Assembly (NCBI GenBank): GCA_016195095.1
Contig: JACQAE010000049.1
Span: forward strand, 1 to 46,969
Length of the DNA stretch: 46,969 nucleotides
DNA from: Pseudomonadota bacterium
GTDB lineage: Bacteria; Pseudomonadota; Alphaproteobacteria; Rhizobiales; Xanthobacteraceae
Reading direction: 5' to 3'
Position 1 is the first letter of the stretch. Each line of letters begins with the position of its first letter. The notes below the pieces were generated by a model that was not told the DNA's origin, searched no databases, and was given only the letters and a program-made list of their open reading frames with translations. Shown piece by piece: positions 44,787 through 46,969 of the stretch. A program made the position numbers and the translations under genes.

Positions 44787-45695
44787 GTGGATCCGCGATT
44801 TCTGCGCCAGCTTGCCGAGATCCTCGACACCGGTTCGGTGACCCGCGCCGCCGAGGTGCTGGGCGTGCCGCAATCGACGCTCAGCCGCAACATGAAAAGC
44901 CTCGAGGCCAGCGTGGGGGCGCCGGTATTCGAGCGCGGCCGGTACGGCATCATCCCGACCCGCATCGGCACCGTGCTGGCGCGCGAGGGCCGCCAAATCC
45001 GCCTCGCGCTCAAGCAGGCCGAAACCGAGCACCAGCATTGGCGATCGGGCCTGCATGGAACCTTGCGCGTTGGCGTGGGCACCATGCTGGCGCATTCGCT
45101 GATGGCGGCTTTTCTCGACCATCCCCTGATCGCCAAGTGGCATGTTGCGTTGCATTTGTCAGTGGAGGGCACCGAGCGGCTGCTTGAACAGGTCCGGCGC
45201 GACGAGCTCGATCTGGCGATTGTGCAAGGCGATTTGCTGGAGGCGCCGAACGGCCTCAAGCAGAATGTCGTGCTCGAGGAAACGATCGGATTTTACGTCG
45301 CGCCGGCGCATCCGCTCGCCAGACGCAGGACACTGACCCTTGCCGACCTGGCGGCGGTCGAATTCCTGGCCGTCGGGACATTTTTCGATCACGTGGTCAA
45401 CGCGTTCCATGCCGCCAAATGCGCGGTGAAATCGCCGCGGCTGCGCTTCTCGGGCGACGTCGCCATGGCGCTGCATTTGCTCGCGCGCGGACGCCATGTC
45501 GCCGTCCTGCCCGACATCATGATGGCCAATCTCTGCGACGGTAGAACCTATGCGCGGCTGCGCGTGGAGGCGGCCTTGCCGCGCCGTGTCATCGCGGCCT
45601 GGCATCGCGCCGACATGGAGGGCCATCCGCTATTGGCGGATTTCATGCGTCGTCTCAGGGCGTTTCTTGGGGATCTGCGCAAGCGCTCGCGCTGA
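44787..45695 (+). CDS. LysR-family transcriptional regulator
   Basis: A 302-residue regulator: a winged helix-turn-helix at 1-60 (TGSVTRAAEVLGVPQSTLSR region) and a substrate-binding domain of the periplasmic-binding fold (about 90-295). LysR proteins bind small effectors and usually control a nearby gene, so the TauD-like dioxygenase just downstream on the same strand is a fair target. The start is GTG at 44787, preceded by GGAG at 8 nt. The effector is unknown. Confidence 0.92.
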   Translation: MDPRFLRQLAEILDTGSVTRAAEVLGVPQSTLSRNMKSLEASVGAPVFERGRYGIIPTRIGTVLAREGRQIRLALKQAETEHQHWRSGLHGTLRVGVGTMLAHSLMAAFLDHPLIAKWHVALHLSVEGTERLLEQVRRDELDLAIVQGDLLEAPNGLKQNVVLEETIGFYVAPAHPLARRRTLTLADLAAVEFLAVGTFFDHVVNAFHAAKCAVKSPRLRFSGDVAMALHLLARGRHVAVLPDIMMANLCDGRTYARLRVEAALPRRVIAAWHRADMEGHPLLADFMRRLRAFLGDLRKRSR

Positions 45696-45814
45696 ACGCG
45701 CCGCGCCAGTTATTCAATTCCGGATCGATCGGTTCACAATTATCGTTTGCAGCGGCCGGCGGGGTGATGATTCTCCCGCCATCCCGCCATCCCGCCAGGC
45801 AGAGGAGCAGCGCC

Positions 45815-46777
45815 ATGGCCAAGGCCGCACAATTGATCGCCGAGTCCACGTCACTAGAGGTTCGTCGCGTCGGCCGGTTCATCGGCGCCGAGGTCGCCGG
45901 CATCGACCTCACCAAGCCGCTCGACGCGCGCACGGTTGCGGCGATCACACAGGCACATGCTGAGCATGAAGTCCTGGTGTTTCCCGATCAAAAGATCTCC
46001 TCCGAGGACCTCAAGCGCTTTGGCCGGTATTTTGGCGAATTGTCGGTGCATCCCTTTTCGACCAATTCCGACGCCAGCCCGGAATTGATCGTTTACGACA
46101 ACAAGGAAGGCAATCCCCCGCCGCCCACCGACATCTGGCACTCCGACGAGACCTTTCGCGAATGTCCTCCGATGGGCACCATCCTGTGCTCGAAAATCGT
46201 GCCGCCGATCGGTGGCGACACCGCCTTTTGCAGCATGACCGCCGGCTACGAGAGCCTCTCGGACAAGATGCAGCAATTCATCTCCGGGCTTGAGGCGGTG
46301 CATGATTTCACGCCATTTAAGGCGCTATTCACCGAGGACGAAAAGGGCCGTCAGCGCCTGGCGAAATACGAGGCGCTGTATCGGCCGATGACGCATCCGG
46401 TGGTGCGCGTTCATCCGGTGACGGGCAAGAAGGCGATCTTCGTCAATCCTCAATTCACCCTGTATATCAAGGGAATGGAGGAAACGGAGAGCCGCATGCT
46501 CTTGGAGCGGCTTTACCGGCTCACCGGCATTCTCGAACACCAATACCGGCACCGCTGGGTGCCCGATATGGTCGTGTTCTGGGACAACCGCTCGGCGATG
46601 CATGCCGCCGTGCACGATTATTATCCGCAGCGCCGCCTGATGGAGCGCGTCACGATCGCCGGCGATCGGCCGTTCGGCACCGGCGAAAAGGCGGACGCAA
46701 CGCAATTGCGCAAACGCAAGGCGCCCTCGCCGATGCAGTTCAAGGATCGGCCGTTGCGCGGTCACGAGAAGGATTAG
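45815..46777 (+). CDS. TauD/TfdA-family 2-oxoglutarate dioxygenase
   Basis: A 320-residue Fe(II)/2-oxoglutarate oxygenase. The metal triad is His109-x-Asp111 in WHSDETF and His263 in WDNRSAMHAAVHDY; the Arg that binds 2-oxoglutarate lies in the RRLMERVT stretch (274-278). RVGRFIGAEVAGIDLTKPL opens the jelly-roll as in TauD. Substrates in the family include taurine, alkylsulfates and phenoxyacetates. The ATG at 45815 follows AGAGGAG. The last gene before the tandem repeat array, and possibly under control of the LysR gene. Confidence 0.9.
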   Translation: MAKAAQLIAESTSLEVRRVGRFIGAEVAGIDLTKPLDARTVAAITQAHAEHEVLVFPDQKISSEDLKRFGRYFGELSVHPFSTNSDASPELIVYDNKEGNPPPPTDIWHSDETFRECPPMGTILCSKIVPPIGGDTAFCSMTAGYESLSDKMQQFISGLEAVHDFTPFKALFTEDEKGRQRLAKYEALYRPMTHPVVRVHPVTGKKAIFVNPQFTLYIKGMEETESRMLLERLYRLTGILEHQYRHRWVPDMVVFWDNRSAMHAAVHDYYPQRRLMERVTIAGDRPFGTGEKADATQLRKRKAPSPMQFKDRPLRGHEKD

Positions 46778-46780
46778 AGC

Positions 46781-46969
46781 ATGATCCCGAAAAGTGGGAA
46801 CCGCTTTTCGGAAAAGATCATGCTCAAACGAAAGTCATGATCCCGAAAAGTGGGAACGGCTTTTCGGAAAAGATCATGCTCAAACGAAAGTCATGATCCC
46901 GAAAAGTGGGAACCGCTTTTCGGAAAAGATCATGCTCAAACGAAAGTCATGATCCCGAAAAGTGGGAAC
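46781..46969. repeat. tandem array of 56-bp palindromic units (continues past the window)
   Basis: Units begin with ATGATCCCGAAAAG at 46781, 46837, 46893 and 46949, exactly 56 bp apart; the fourth is cut by the window end. Each unit can fold: ATGATC pairs with GATCAT and CCGAAAAG with CTTTTCGG, with AAAA bulged, followed by a linker AAACGAAAGTC. Units 1 and 3 agree; unit 2 differs by GGGAACGGC for GGGAACCGC. The array begins three bases after the dioxygenase stop. It could act as a transcription-stop or RNA-stabilising element. Confidence 0.9.

Noticed and set aside
46781-46969. CRISPR array
   Set aside because: The units are contiguous and the stretches between the stems are identical; there are no unique spacers and no cas genes.

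Overview
The window is GC-rich and reads as chromosomal DNA of an alphaproteobacterium of the order Hyphomicrobiales (Rhizobiales), probably near Bradyrhizobiaceae or Xanthobacteraceae. The reasons are the gene orders rpmH-rnpA-yidC-engB-argB and rmuC/def-fmt-truA/dapE-DUF805-dapD, the many tripartite-tricarboxylate-type (Bug) binding proteins, the Tad pilus layout, and the dispersed palindromic repeat with the core ATGATCCCGAAAAG. The genus is an inference; no search was run.

Layout. 1-4833 is catabolic: the end of an NMT1/SsuA-like binding protein, an M24-fold protein that has lost its metal ligands, and a minus-strand unit of nitrilase, ABC ATPase and a broken alpha/beta-hydrolase. 5280-13591 is a Tad/Flp pilus assembly cluster (cpaB, cpaC, a short CpaD-like lipoprotein, cpaE, cpaF, tadB, tadC, tadD) without a pilin or prepilin peptidase gene. 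It is followed by a TerB-like gene and an SDR. 15108-23154 is mixed: glutamine amidotransferase-like protein, MFS exporter, tRNA-Ala(CGC), fdhD, an aspartate-dehydrogenase-like gene divergent from a Bug protein, an FAD monooxygenase and a YbhN-like membrane protein. A decayed IS5-type remnant and a palindromic repeat (23164-23697) separate this from the housekeeping part.

23711-40444 is mostly core metabolism: rmuC, def-fmt-truA, dapE, DUF805, dapD, a HAD phosphatase, argB, engB, yidC, rnpA and rpmH. Between these lie hupE, a second Bug protein, a two-domain DUF1036 secreted protein, an HtrA-like protein with all three catalytic residues replaced, and a DUF1194 VWA protein. The rpmH-rnpA-yidC operon has a near-consensus sigma-70 promoter with a perfect 19-bp palindrome just upstream of its -35 box. 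40882-46777 holds a TVP38 membrane protein, a MerA/Lpd-like flavoprotein, an orphan histidine kinase, a LysR regulator and a TauD-type dioxygenase. The window ends inside a tandem array of 56-bp palindromic units.

How the genes work together. Dap and arg genes supply lysine, peptidoglycan and arginine precursors. def/fmt service initiator formyl-Met. rpmH/rnpA/yidC/engB link ribosome assembly, RNase P and membrane insertion. The Tad cluster builds an adhesive pilus. The outer accessory genes point to uptake and oxidation of small organic acids, nitriles and aromatics. I see no prophage, CRISPR array or defence island. The best candidates for novelty are the pseudo-HtrA protein, the metal-less M24 protein, the probable CTG start of fmt, the palindrome at the rpmH promoter and the tandem palindromic array.
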